Origin: Mikania micrantha | Taxonomy: Eukaryota; Streptophyta; Magnoliopsida; Asterales; Asteraceae | Length of the DNA stretch: 64,000 nt | Direction: 5' to 3' | NCBI GenBank assembly: GCA_009363875.1 | Contig: CM018695.1 | Span: 46,371,935 to 46,435,934 of the forward strand | Shown: in pieces, positions 45,450 to 57,834 of the stretch | How the letters are laid out: every line of letters starts with the position of its first letter | Numbering within the stretch: the stretch's first letter is position 1 | Translations under genes and position numbers: made by a program | The notes under the pieces: generated by a model | Seen by the model: only the letters and a program-made list of their open reading frames with translations | What the model was told of the DNA's origin: nothing | The model's database searches: none

Positions 45450-46732
45450 ACCTCGTGCCTGGAGTAGCGCCTATTGCACGAGCACCATATTGACTTGCAC
45501 CTTCGCAGATGCAGGAACTGTCCAATCAACTCCAGGAGTTGCTGGACAAGGGTTTCATTAGACCAAGCTTCTCACCCTGGGGAGCTCCGGTCTTGTTTGT
45601 AAAGAAGAAGGATGGCACGTTCCGTATGTGCATCGACTATCGAGAATTAAACAAGGTGACAATCAAGAACCGTTACCCCTTACCTCGCATCGACGATTTG
45701 TTCGATCAACTGCAAGGATCGTGTTATTATTCTAAGATCGATCTGCGATGGGGGTATCATCAGTTAAGGATTCAGGAAAAAGATATACCCAAGACTGCTT
45801 TCCGTACTAGGTATGGCCATTATGAGTTTTTGGTAATGCCGTTTGGTCTGACAAATGCACCCGCAGTATTCATGGACCTCATGAATAGAGTGTGCAAACC
45901 ATACCTCGACAAGTTCATCATTGTCTTCATAGATGATATTCTCATCTACTCCAAAACCCAGGAAGAACACCAAGAGCATCTTCCATTGGCTCTTGAACTG
46001 CTACGGAAAGAGAAGCTGTACGCTAAACTCTCAAAGTGCGACTTCTGGATTCGAGAAGTCCAATTATTGGGTCATGTTGTTAGTGAACAAGGGATTCATG
46101 TGGATAAATCCAAGATAGAGGAGATCAAGAACTGGGAAGCACCGAAGACCCCAACTGAGGTGCGACAATTCCTAGGCTTGGCAGGCTATTATCGAAGATT
46201 TATTGAAGGCTTTTCAAAGATAGCCCAACCACTCACAGCTCTCACCCACAAGGACAAGAAATATCTCTGGACTGAAAAACAGGAGGATGCATTCCAACTT
46301 CTCAAGCAGAAGCTCTGTAGTGCACCTATCTTATCTCTTCCTGATGGAACGGATGACTTCGTAGTATATTGCGATGCCTCGATACAAGGACTCGGCTGTG
46401 TGCTGATGCAGCGCGACAAAGTGATCGCATATGCTTCTCGACAATTGAAAGTCCACGAGAAGAACTACACCACCCACGACTTGGAACTTGGAGCTGTGGT
46501 AATTGCACTCAAGATCTGGAGACACTACCTGTATGGCACAAAGTGTACGATATACACTGATCACAAGAGTCTCCAACACATATTCGAGCAGAAGAAACTG
46601 AACAGGCGACAACGTCGCTGGCTCGAACTCCTGAACGACTATGAGTGTGCTATCAAGTATCACCCGGGGAAGGCCAATGTAGTGGCCGATGCCCTTAGTT
46701 GGAAGAATACCTCGAAACCTAAGAGAGTATGA
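45450..46732 (+). pseudogene. Element B reverse transcriptase and RNase H, one long open frame
   Basis: After a short broken linker, 45509-46732 is open for 407 codons. It has RT with APVLFVKKKDGTFRMCIDYR, KIDLRWGYHQ (Trp where element A has Ser), MPFGLTNAPAVF and the catalytic FIDDILIYSK. The connection is FLGLAGYYRRFI. RNase H has YCDASIQGLGCVL, HDLELGAV, YTDHKSLQ and ADALS. All catalytic acids are present, so this module may be intact, but it is cut from gag by a frame change and from integrase by a stop at 46730. Confidence 0.85.
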
Positions 46733-48215
46733 GCTTTACAACTCACCATCCATCTCAATCTCCCTGAACAGTTACGCAGTGCCCAGGTGGAGGCACTTAA
46801 ACCTGAAAAATTAGCGGCTGAATCACTGAGGGGAATGGAGAAACAACTGGAAGTCAAAGCCGATGGCTTACATTATTTCATGGAACGTGTTTGGGTTCCA
46901 CATCACGGAAACTTACGAGACCTTGTAATGAACGAGGCTCACAAATCTCGGTATTTCATTCACCCTGGATCTGACAAGATGTATCATGATTTGAAGATAC
47001 TCTACTGGTGGCCACACATGAAAGCCGACATTGCCACCTATGTGGGTAAATGCCTAACTTGCGCCAAAGTCAAGATCGAGTACCAGAAACCCTCTGGATT
47101 ACTCACACAACCTGAGATCCCCATGTGGAAGTGGGAACAAATATCCATGGACTTCATTACCAAATTACCCCGTACTCCTAGTGGATGTGACACTATCTGG
47201 GTAATTGTTGATTGACTGAGCAAGTCAGCACATTTCCTTGTGATCAAGGAAAATGATAAGATGGAAAACTAGCCAAAATCTATGTCAAGGAAGTGGTCTC
47301 GCGACATGGAGTGCCAATCTCCATCATTTCAGATCGAGACGCCAGATTCACTTCTAACTTTTGGAAATCATTGCAAAAGTCGCTTGGTACGCGGTTGGAT
47401 ATGAGTACAACATACCACCCACAAACTGATGGCCAGAGCAAACACACAATACAAACCCTTGAAGACATGCTACGAGCATGCGTAGTAGACTTCGGCAACA
47501 GCTGGGAAACTCACCTACCGTTGGTGGAGTTCTCATACAACAACAGCTATCACACCAGCATCAAAGCAACGCCTTTTAAGGCACTCTATGGCAGGAAATG
47601 CCGATAACCTATCTGCTGGGCGGAAGTGGGCGACAATCAGCTCACTGGTTCGGAACACGTACATGAAACAACGGAGAAAATCGTGCAAATCAGAAACCGA
47701 ATGGCAGCAGCTCGCGATTGACAAAAGAGCTATGCCGACAAATGCCGAAAGCCTTTAGAATTTCAGGTAGGAGATAAGGTCCTCCTGAAAGTTTCGCCAT
47801 GGAAAGGCATCATTCGTTTTAGTAAACGAGGCAAATTGAACCCACGGTATATTGGACCTTTCGAGATCCTCAAGAGGATTGGTCCGGTGGCATACCAACT
47901 CAACTTACCAGCCGAACTCGACGGAGTTCACAACGTGTTTGACGTCTCAAACTTGAAAAAGTGCCTATCTGACAAACACTTGTAGTTCCACTGGATGAGG
48001 TCCAGGTGGATGAAAAACTACGGTTCGTGGAAGAGCCGGTAGAAATCATGGACCGTGAGGTCAAACAACTCAAGCAAACCAAGATCCTGATTGTCAAAGT
48101 CCGATGGAACTCGAAACGCGGACCCGAATTCACGTGGGAGCGTGAAGATCAGATGATGCGCAAATATCCCCATCTTTTCAAACAGACAACGTCGAACGCC
48201 GACAACAACAAATAA
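46733..48215 (+). pseudogene. Element B integrase with chromodomain-like tail (broken)
   Basis: Zinc-binding part (46787-47215): HKSRYFIHPG and CLTCAKVK. The core starts MDFITKLP, is stopped at 47213 and shifted, and continues at 47293 with SDRDARF and GQSKHTIQT, in which Lys replaces the catalytic Glu seen in element A. Further stops are at about 47605 and 47718. The barrel motif VGDKVLLKVSPWKG and the tail VKVRWNSKRGPEFTWERED (48006-48215) follow. It cannot integrate DNA in its present state. Confidence 0.85.
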
Positions 48216-48238
48216 ATTTCGGTACGAAATTCCTTTCA

Positions 48239-48352
48239 ACAAGGGGATGATGTGACAACCAGAAAATTTTTGTTTCTCAAACATTCTTGCTACTCAAACA
48301 CTACCAACAACAACTAAATTTCGGGATGAAATTTCTTTCAACAAGGGGATGA
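48239..48352 (+). other. Duplicated polypurine tract and LTR start of element B
   Basis: The segment from aatttcgg through gaaatt(t)c to tttcaacaaggggatgatgtgaca occurs twice: 48213-48258 and 48315-48359. The second copy adjoins the true 3' LTR at 48353; the first carries a false LTR start (tgtgacaacc). Confidence 0.75.
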
Positions 48353-51061
48353 TGTGACACCCGACAATTTCAGGTAAATTGCGAAACTTACATTCTTTAC
48401 ATTTCACATTCATACTTGTTGCATTTCATTTAATTATGTTTAATTAGATGAGTTGAGCACAAACAACTGCGAAACGATAGTTCGAGGAACTATCGAATCG
48501 TACATTGCACATTGGTTTTGTAAACCAAGTGTGGCAAACACAACACTAACGCAAAACAATAATTCGGGGAATTATTGAATTGTGCATCACACGTTGATTA
48601 GGAATCAAGCGTGCAAACACTTCGTAAGACACGAACACAAACTATCGAAGATAATTCGAGGAATTATCGACACACACACGAGTCTCACGAACGTTGGTGA
48701 TCAAACTTATATGTTGATATATGATTATATGCTAAACGTGCATTAGATGTTTAGGATAAGCATTAGGAATCAAGTTAGAACGAAATCGAATCATCGAAGT
48801 CGAAAAACATGAAATTGGACCCGTCGTGGTACGCGACAACCCCATCGCGAAAGGCTTCGCGATACGCGAAGCAAACCGGGAGTCGAGACTCCCAAATCCC
48901 ATCGCGGTACGCGATAAGAGATTTTGATCAGCCTTCGCGGTACGCGAAGGCCATGCAGATCGAAATTTTTATAAAAACAAACCACTTTCATTTTCAGTCG
49001 AACTCTTTCCCATTTCCTCCGAACTCCCACTCATTTGTGCGACTAGAACCCACCTGAAACCAAGCTTCAACCTCTGTTAACACCATTGGAAGCCATTGTT
49101 GGTAATTTGAAGCCATTGAAGCACCAAAGGGAGTTCTTGGAGGCCATCAACAAGTAAGAGGACCTTCATCAGCCACTTGTAGCTTCTGTCCAGATCAAAT
49201 CCATCCACTTAAGAGCGTCTAAGGTAGTTTTAAACGTTTACCTAGTGTTAGATCATACATGCAAGCGCTAAAAACCCACATGCAACTCCATGTGATCATC
49301 GAGCACGAAATTGTTGATGATTTTGTGTGTTATTGTTATAGATTTATTGATTTGATAGTTTAGAAATGTTAGATTTGAGTTGGGTTTAGTTGTTGTTTGA
49401 TTTGGTGATGATTTTGGTACACTTGCCATAAAAGGAAACTTTTATGTTGCAAGTCATGGATTGTGATGATCTAGACATGTTAGACATGTCTAGATGTTGT
49501 TAAATATATATAGGAGTGTTTAGAGACACATTAGGATATTTGATTTTGTCAAAAACATGGTTTTGTGTAAACTTACTATAAAAGGAAACTTTTATAAATC
49601 AAAAGATGGCTTTAGATGTGTTTGAATGATTTGATGAACTTTGATCCTTGAAATATGTTTAGAAATGATTTCTAACATGTTTGGAAACCTTGATTTGCGA
49701 AAACGAGTTTTTAAACGAGTATTTACTATTTTAGGAAACTTTATTTGGGCGAAACGGCATAAATGGTGATTTATGCGCAAACGACATGTTTTAAGGGTTT
49801 AAATGTATTTTATAAACATATTGGAAGTTATTAGTTTTATGAAATGGGATTTCATAACCACACTTTCCTAAATTGGAAACTTTCTAAAAATGGTAACTTA
49901 TGTGATTAGAGTCATAGGATGCATTTTGGTGTCTTATGTGCACATAAACACAACGATCATGTCACCAACGATTCGTCGAGTCTCACTAGACGACACACAC
50001 GCACTCGGTTGAGCACGCCGACACTTGGAATTGTATGGGATATAACACAACACAAAACACATACTCACACCTATATGGTTATAGATGCTTACTAGCAGGT
50101 GCTAGCATTCGCAGACGCGAACACACATACACACCGGGACTTCTGTAACAGGTGAGTTCACGGCCCCTTTTTACTTTTCTAACCTTTGGGGGAGAAAACA
50201 CTGCATTACAACTGTTTTTTGAAAAAGAACTCATTTTGTTTACGTATGGACATGCTTTATCACTATTTGTATATGTGTGGACCACATCACAACTAAAAGT
50301 CCTCGCGATACTCCACGGACCGTTAGTAGCGCGTAGCGCCTAGCGTGGTAATTTTGAATAGTACTATTTGGGCCTGAAAGCCCCACCCATCGCGCCTGGG
50401 AGGCCAACCCGACTGGAGGTCGGAATGGGTGCAATATTGACCAACACTTTGCCATTGTCTTGTGATGGACATGGCGGGAGGCACAACTGTCAGCTTCGAT
50501 ACGACCCCGCATATAACATAACTATATTGACTAGCTATCAATTGATACTGCATTGTAATGATATGTAAATCGCAAACTCTAACTTTAAACATTGGATGTT
50601 TATTGCTTATGAAAAACCTGTGCTCTCACCAACCTTTGTGTTGACCCTTTTTATCGCATGTTTTCTCAGGTAGCTAAGGCACACACTTGAGGATAGGATG
50701 CTAGGCTGGAGTCGCATGCATCTGCTTATGTGTCTTAGGATGTCGAGAACATTTATCATTTTGTTTTGATATGCTTTGTATTGTTAAACTACTTTAATCG
50801 CTTCCGCAAACTAATACTCTGTTTCGTTTTGAAAACTGATTAATCTTATGCTTTCGCAACTTATGAATCATATATATGTTTTGATAACCAAAAATTTTAC
50901 TTTTGCAACTCTGATTTTACAAAACTGCTTTATCCAAGTTATTGGACGTACGTATGCAACCAGACATATAGGTATCGCAACTATGGGACCGGAGACTGCG
51001 ATCCTGCAAGATCAGCCAGCCGTCGCGCCCCCGTCCGGGACGGGAGGGACGGGGTGCGACA
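48353..51061 (+). repeat. Element B 3' LTR
   Basis: 2709 bp, TGTGACACCCGAC to GGGGTGCGACA, followed by AAGAG. It contains the palindrome array (48825-48952), a TATA box at 48970 and an intron-like segment at 50152-50669. Confidence 0.95.
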
Positions 51062-51066
51062 AAGAG

Positions 51067-51746
51067 TGTATCAACCTCGGCAGTTTCTTACGTTTGTTTA
51101 TCCCACTGAAACTAACGTTGCTAAACTGGAGGAAACACCCTTGGAAAGTGAGCAAAATAATTATTCTTCTAAAAAAACTGAGATTGCTCCAACCATGAGA
51201 TCTACTCAAAGTTCGGAAGGTACAAGTCTTCTTAAAACCTCTGATAATCATGCTGCCCACCTTGACAAAGGAAAGAGGCCCATGATGGACATCAGATTTC
51301 CTCCTTCTCATCCTCATCCACCCTATCCAATAATGAAGGCAAATAAGTCTTTCATCCCCAACTAATCCTCTCTATCTCCTGCTTGTCTAAAGTGTTTCAA
51401 GTATAATCACACTACTGAAAACTGTTGGACAAAAACTCACTTGGAGAAAGCTAGAGTCAAGCTGAATGCTGAAAGATCGAAAGCCGAACAGGGTTCCTCA
51501 TCTAAAGGGAACCTCCCTAATAAGATGAAGAAATCAAAGAAGGCAAATAGATCTTTAGCTAACAGTTCAATAAGATCTAACTCCCATCCATCTCTTCGCT
51601 TGTCTTCTCCTCAATCTGCTTCTCCCGGGCCATCCATCCTTGGAACCCCACCTTCTTATCTTATGGTGACTCCTGCTGCCCATTCTCCTGCTAATGTGAA
51701 CCCTTCTTTCGTGGATTCACAAATCAATATCTTGCATCAAAATTAG
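51067..51746 (+). pseudogene. Sirevirus gag C-terminal part, after the element B insertion
   Basis: The frame continues from the insertion with VYQPRQFLTFVYPTE, then a stop at 51363, then CLKCFKYNHTTENC, a second CCHC zinc knuckle, and a Ser/Lys-rich region to 51746. It would join to 40598-40635 in the original element, with a stop between. Confidence 0.65.
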
Positions 51747-51865
51747 CTCCAGCTGATACTTATGACGTAAAAATTGATGAACAACACTCAGCAAAAGAAA
51801 ACATCTTCTCTTTCTTCTGAAAATAAAATAAGACCCATATCTTACCTATTGCAATTAATTCTCAT

Positions 51866-52172
51866 GTGCAGAGACCTTCTTCAAACCAAAATCATATATG
51901 GTATGTGGATAGTGGAGGCTCTAGGCACATGACAGGATGCGGATCAATTCTAAACAACTTCATTCCAAAGAATGGAGGATCTGTTTCCTTTGAAAATAAT
52001 GCAAAATGTTGTATAGTAGGGTCTGATTCTGTCTTGAGTGGAAAATTGCACTTTAAGGATGTAAGCTTAGTTGAAAATCTCAAATTTAATCTCTTGAGTG
52101 TTTCTCAACTAGCTGACAAAAAATTAGTTCATTTTTCACTAAGGACAGTTGCTAAATTCTTTCCTCAGAAAT
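51866..52172 (+). pseudogene. Sirevirus protease region
   Basis: WYVDSGGSRHMTG is the copia-type protease active site (Asp-Ser-Gly). LKFNLLSVSQLAD follows, and a stop comes at 52172. Upstream (51747-51865) has stops. Confidence 0.75.
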
Positions 52173-52209
52173 AAATTCAAAAATAAAGATCTTAATTGAT
52201 CAACACACC

Positions 52210-53586
52210 TTGCTAACGGCTAAAAGAATAGGAAATGTCTACGTTGTAGATATGACCACTGATTCTGAAACATCCTCTCCTACTTGTTTGATAGCCAAAG
52301 CATCATTTTCTGAAACTGTCCTCTGGCACAGAAGATTCAGTCATCTTAACCACCAATCTCTTCATAAGCTTTCTACCCTTTCTTTAGTAAGAGGATTACC
52401 TTCCAAATAATTTCACTTTGAAGGTCAATGTGAATCTTGCTTAAAGGGAAATCAACATAAAACATCACATAAGTCTATTGAGGAGTCCAAAACAATTAAC
52501 GGTCTCAATCTACTTCGTATTGAGTTTTTTGGTCCAGTGAAGGTAGCTAGTTTGGCAAGAAAGAGATGTTGTTTAGTTGATGTGGTTGACTACTCAAGAT
52601 TTTTCTGGACCTTGTTTCTTTTCAGCAAAGATGAGACTTCTGATAAAATAATTGCCCTTATCACCCAACTTTAAAGACAATTTGGTCTTTTTGTCAAAAC
52701 AACAATGAGTGATAATGGGACCGAATTCAAAAACCAAGTTCTTGATAAGTTCTGCATCTCTAAAGGAATCCTCAGACAATACAGTGTTTCTAGAACTCCT
52801 GCTCAAAATGGATTTCTTGAAAGAAAGAATAGGACAGTTATTGAAGCTGCAAGAACTATGCTTGCAGATTCAGGATTGCCTTTATCCATTTGGGCTGAGG
52901 TAGTGAACACTGCTTGCTATGTCTTAAACAGAGTTCACATTGTGAAAAGACATAACAAGACTGCCTATGAAGTCCTTCATAACATAAAGCCTCTTATTTC
53001 TTTCTTTAAAGTCTTTGGGTGTCCGTGTTTCATTTTGAACAGAAAAGACTCTTTATCCAAGTTTGCTGCTAAAATTGACTATGGATATTTTGTTGGATAT
53101 TCTCAGACCTCTAAGGCTTACCGAGCTTTCAATCTCAAGACCAAAGTTGTTGAGGAAACTATTGATGTGAAATTCAATGAATCTGCATCAACTTCAACTT
53201 TCCCTTCTGCTCCTGATGATCTCTTCGATCTTGAAAGCTTCACCTACATTTCTTCTACCCCTTCTTCTTCTCTTTTTTCAGAATCATGTCAAACTTCTGA
53301 AGATCTATCAGCTCTTGAGGAGTGTTCTGTCACTAAATTCTTTACCTCCATTCCTGCTTACCAAATAAATTCTCAAGACCAAGATGAACAAGTATCTACT
53401 CATTTATCCACAGCCTTGGATAATGTACTTGTAGATGTTCCTGAACAAGTTCATACTTCCCCATCAGCAAATTCTCCTGGACCCACTGAAAACTCATCTT
53501 CTTCCGATGCTGCCTCTTCAAATAACTGTTTGGACATCATTCCCTTCAGCAGAAATCATCCTCTAGAACAAATCTTAGGTGATTAA
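52210..53586 (+). pseudogene. Sirevirus integrase
   Basis: The zinc-binding part has LWHRRFSHLN and, after a stop at 52408, CESCLKG. The core region has RIEFFGPV, where Glu stands in the place of the first catalytic Asp, and, after a stop at about 52672, SDNGTEFKN and NGFLERKNRT, with the other two acids. The frame 52705-53586 is open for 293 codons and ends in a Ser/Thr/Pro-rich tail. The Asp-to-Glu change and stops predict an inactive enzyme. Confidence 0.8.
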
Positions 53587-53599
53587 ATAAAGGTGTTCA

Positions 53600-55179
53600 A
53601 ACTAGGAGCTAGATTTCAAACTTCTGCCTTCATGCAGCCTTTCTGTCCCAAGTTGAGCCTTCCAAATATCAGGAAGCTCTTAAATATAATAATTGGGTAG
53701 AGGCTATGCAAGATTAACTATTACAGTTCAATAGGCAAAATGTTTGGACTCTCTGCCCCTTGCCAGCAGGAAAGTACCCTATCGGAACTAGATGGGTATT
53801 GAGAAATAAAACAGATGACAGAGACATCATGATAAAAAATAAAGCCCGATTGGTAGTGAAAGGGTACTGCCAAGAGGAAGGCATCGATTATGATGAAACC
53901 TTTGCTTCCGTAGCCAGACTAGAAGCCATCAGACGCTTTATAGCATTTGTCATATCCCATAATATAAAGGTATATCAAATGGATATAAAAAGTCCATTCC
54001 TGTATGGAACGATAAATGAGGAAGTCTATGTGTGTCAACCTCCAGGATTTGATGATGTTCATCATCCTGATTGGGTGTATAGACTAGACAAAGAACTTTA
54101 TGGTCTGAAACAGGCACCCGGAGCATGGTATGATAATCTCTCTAAATTTCTTCTTTCTAATAAATTCTCTCGGGGAACCATTGAGAAGACTTTGCTCATA
54201 AAGAGGGTAGATAAGGAACTTTTGCTAGTCCAAATTTATGTCGGTGACATCATTTTTGGATCAACAAAACCTTCCTTGTGTGAACAATTTTCTTAATTAA
54301 TGTCTTCTAAGTTTGAAATGAGTGCTTTAAGTGAACTAAAAACATTTTTAGGACTCCAAGTAAAACAAACCCCCGATGGGACTTTCATTCATCAATCTAA
54401 ATATGTAAAGGATCTTTTAAAAAAATTTGATATGAATTATTGCAAATAATTTCTACCCCCATGGCTACAAGTCTAGGAATAAGTCCAGATGAAAATGGTG
54501 AGCCTGTAGATCAAACCCTCTATAGGTGCATGATTGGATCTTTGATGTATTTTACTGCATCTAGGCTAGACATCATGTATGCAACATGTGTCTGTGCAAG
54601 ATACCAATCAGCCCCCAAACAATCCCATTTATCATTCGTAAAGAGGATGCTCAGATATCTTAAGGGCACTCCTGTTGTAGGTATCTGGTATCCTGCTAAC
54701 CAAACTTTTAAGCTTGCTGGTTTTTCAGACAGTGATTATACTGGATGCTCGCTCACAAGAAAGTCTACTTCGGGAGGATGTCAGTTCTTTGCAAATTGCT
54801 TAGTGTCATGGCAAAGCAAGAAGCAAACGTCGGTGTCAAATTCAACTGCTGAAGCTGAGTACATTGCAGCAGCCCATTGCATTGCCCAAATCTTTGGTTG
54901 CAATACCAACTGCTGGATTTTGGAATAACTGAACTAAAAACACCTCTCCTAATAGATAGCGAAGCTGCCAAAAATATAATAAACAATCCTATCTACAATT
55001 CAAAAACCAAACACATAGAAATAAGACATCACTTCATTAGAGATTGTTTTGAAAAAGGAGTAATTGTCCCAGAACATGTCTCTACAAGTGAACAAATTGT
55101 AGATATATTTACCAAACCCTTGGACTCTTCAACTTTTCCTAAGTTTGTGGCCAAATTGGGAATGAAAAATATGAGCTAA
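53600..55179 (+). pseudogene. Sirevirus reverse transcriptase and RNase H
   Basis: NWVEAMQD, then a stop, then GTRWVLRNK, QMDIKSPFLYG, DKELYGLKQAPGAWY and the catalytic loop YVGDIIFGS, in which Gly replaces the first Asp. After a stop at 54294 the connection FLGLQVKQ and a frame change lead to RSxIGSLMY-like RNase H sequence: FSDSDYTGC, STAEAEYIAAAH, then a shift, then SKTKHIEIRHHFIRDCFE and VDIFTKPLD. Stop at 55177-55179. The catalytic change suggests the RT is dead. Confidence 0.85.
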
Positions 55180-56213
55180 TAAACACGGTTAAGAATGTAT
55201 TTCTTATACCTTTAGACAAATACATAGAAGGACAATATTCAATGATTATCCTAACAACGAATATTTGATAAACCACTGATGAAGCGACCTTGGTCTCTCT
55301 CAGTGGTTATCCCATAACACGAATAGGTTTAGTGGTTATTATAACCACTGTTACATACATATACGCGGTTAAAACTTCCGTTGTTACATTTTAAACCTTC
55401 CGTGGTTTACTTCCCTTCCGATGTCTTCTTTTTCTTCTGAGAATTTTAACCACTTTCCTTACCCATGGTTACTTTCCTTCCGCGGATAAGGTTCTTCTGA
55501 TGTTAAAAATCTCTCCATGGTTAACTTTTCTTCTCTATAGTTATCAAATTCTTGAGACTTACGTCTTATTTGACGGTCACTAATCGTTCTGTAGGATTAG
55601 ACCCCCTACAATTAATCGAATTGACCCTCATTAATTGTGCTCAAGGCTCGATAATATCCTTGAATTTTACCTTTTTACCCCTTTCTTCTCTAATGACCAC
55701 TGATATTATTTATATCAGTGGTTACCCTCTTAAATCCTTTAGTTCTTTCATAATCACGCAACAAAGTTACTTGATATTTCTTTGGTCAAGAACACTCTCT
55801 GTTCAAAACTGAATCTTCGAAATGCTACTCATGGTGAAGGACAACTGCTTGTCAGGCATGTCGCCTGGCATGACCCACTTACACTGATTCCGTCTGAGAT
55901 TTATGCTCATGATGATGGTGTAACGACATCGGACTAGGTTTCATTCCTAACAAAGCTTTGTCTGTACTTCTGGGTGAGCAGGAAGGTACTTCTTTGTCGT
56001 TTGTCTCTTATCTCTTATGGTCACAGGTTTGTCCAATGGGTAAAAACCCTAAGTTAAAGCTTTTGATATGTTATAAGTAGTGGCAGTTTTTATTTTTGAA
56101 ACCGCCCTTGTGTGTGAACGGTTAAACTTCCTCATCTCTTTTTCTCTAAAGGCAAAGTTGGTACTCACACTTTGCGTTCATAACTGCTCGGTGTTCATCG
56201 TCGCAAAAGAAAA
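55180..56213 (+). other. Spacer between pol and the env-like region, with hairpins
   Basis: No gene is seen. Repeated (c)agtggtta / taaccactg motifs make perfect hairpins at 55331-55349 (9-bp stem) and 55696-55722 (11-bp stem, 5-base loop). More copies of the motif are at 55273-55311. The last 60 bp lead to the ATG at 56214. Confidence 0.55.
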
Positions 56214-57474
56214 ATGGCCTTGAAAATCAAACCGATCCATAATCTCGGAGCTTACCTTGTCAAATCTTCTGAGTACCCTCACTACAACGAAGCAATCGAC
56301 ACTTTGGTAAACTCCTTCGTTCATATTGCTCTCATTCTAAACCCTCCTATTTCGGAAGTTGCTCTAAACCAGTTTTGGGCAAACTCTCATTGGTGATATA
56401 GGATGTCTCTGTTGAAAGTATCACTTCAGTGGTCACTGGTCAACAAGTCGTCGTCACCCCACAAAAATAAGCGTTGCCATAAATCTGAACGACACTGAGG
56501 CTCCCAACACTATTTCTTTGAAACTTCTCCATAATGTTTTTCTTCAGTGTGATTATGAGGGTGACCTGAAAAATAGGACCTTGTACAAAGCTTTCTTTTA
56601 CCCTAAGTACAAGTTCCTGTATCATACCATTCTGCAGTGTCTGTCTCAAAAGTCGACGAGTTGGGGAGAAATGCGATATGACATGCAATATGTCATGTAT
56701 GTAATTCTATCCAACGAAATGGTCAACTTGTCTCAAATAATTTTTGACCATCTGATACATCATAAGAAAAGTCCCAAGTTTATGGTATATCCTAGGTAAT
56801 GGCTTGTCTCTTTGTTGACCTTAATAAGGTTTGTCATATTGCTCCCCTTACAACTATCAAGGGCATTGACAAACAAGTGTCCACTAGATTGAACACTGAT
56901 GCTAGACAAATGGTTGACACTGAGGAAACACCCATCCTCGGTGAACCCACATCAACCTCTTCTTCCACACCTATACATGTACCGACCAAAAGAAAAGCCT
57001 CTACCAAAGCCTCTAAACCTAAGAAACCCAAAAAGACTGTTCAGGAAGATGAGATCCCTGAACATGTCTATGCCCCCACTAGGCAATTGGATACATCTGT
57101 TCCATCCTCACAGATGAATCAAGCATCTCCACCCCACCTAGCGCCTCATCAATCCTCTCAACAGGATGATGTTGTATTCCAAAGGGAACCCTCACTAACC
57201 ACTGAAATGTCACTTGACACTCAGATGGCAGTCCACTCTCCCAAGGACATCTTTGTTTCTTCCCCTCATATAGCCCCTAACTCTCCTACTCATATTCTCC
57301 ATGATATTGATTCTGTGTTTGGGCAACTTGGTTCTCCTCCCCCATCTCTAATAGAGGAACAACCACATCACACCTTTGCACAAACTCATCAATCTCCTAG
57401 CCATGGAGAAGAGGATGAGATCAGGATGTCCAGTCCATCTAGACCTCTTGATCATATATTTGGAGCATCCATTT
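56214..57474 (+). pseudogene. Env-like region of the Sirevirus (broken, cut by element D)
   Basis: Three pieces: 56214-56396 (60 codons, with AYLVKSSEYPHYNEAIDTLV and LNPPISEVALNQFWANS), 56518-56799 (YEGDLKNRTLYKAFFYPKYK, LQCLSQKSTSW, FMVYPR) and 56799-57474 (Pro/Ser/Thr/Lys-rich, with a basic KPKKPKK stretch). These pieces look like one protein that has picked up stops and a frame change near 56395-56500. Position after pol matches the extra ORF of Sireviruses, often called env-like. I recall similar proteins being abundant in composite genomes, often given misleading names. No signal peptide or membrane segment is clear, so an envelope function is not supported by the sequence. The end is replaced by element D LTR sequence at 57475. 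Confidence 0.6.
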
Positions 57475-57834
57475 TGTCACACCCCGAGCCGGCGAGCTGG
57501 ATCGACTTTCCCGCTGAGCGGAAGGTTCTCGGGGCGCGATATCGTTGTGATAATCGAATGATCAGATTGTTTACATAGTACAAGATAAATAAAGGAGAAA
57601 TGATAACACATCCATGATATAGAATTACAAGATCAAATTACAATGTATCGTTCATAATTTAATCCAGTAAATCTATCAAAAGAATCAATGAACTATATCT
57701 TGTATCCGTACAAGATATACAAAAGATGATTCATCGTTTGTGTCATCAAAAGCATGCAACACAAAATGAAGCTAGGCCTTCTAAAAGTCCACTAGCTTAG
57801 TCCTTGCATACAAGTAACTACACCTGTTCGTCAC

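Larger units (their letters stand above)
40636..51061 (+). mobile_element. Element B: Ty3/gypsy chromovirus-like retrotransposon inserted in the Sirevirus
   Basis: LTRs 40636-43299 and 48353-51061 are flanked by AAGAG on both sides (40631-40635 and 51062-51066), a perfect 5-bp duplication. The primer site is at 43302, the polypurine tract is just before 48353, and gag-protease, RT-RNase H and integrase lie in order. Integrase follows RNase H and ends in the chromodomain-like tail. The LTRs look nearly identical by eye over long stretches, apart from a gap of about 47 bp, so it is younger than its host Sirevirus. Coding frames are broken in several places. Confidence 0.95.
34069..57474 (+). 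mobile_element. Ty1/copia Sirevirus-like retrotransposon, split by three insertions, 3' end not in window
   Basis: It has a 5' LTR (34069-34565 plus 38198-38405), a tRNA-Met primer site, gag with two zinc knuckles, protease, integrase, RT and RNase H in copia order, and then a long extra region with env-position reading frames. That layout is the mark of Sireviruses. C2 sits in the LTR, element B in gag, and element D in the env-like region. The upstream flank is atcta; the 3' LTR should lie right of the window. Coding parts carry many stops, so it is dead. Without B and C2 the visible part is about 9.3 kb. Confidence 0.8.

Noticed and set aside
51012..51317. Minus-strand 101-codon frame crossing the element B LTR end
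   Set aside because: It spans an insertion junction and is antisense to the Sirevirus gag.
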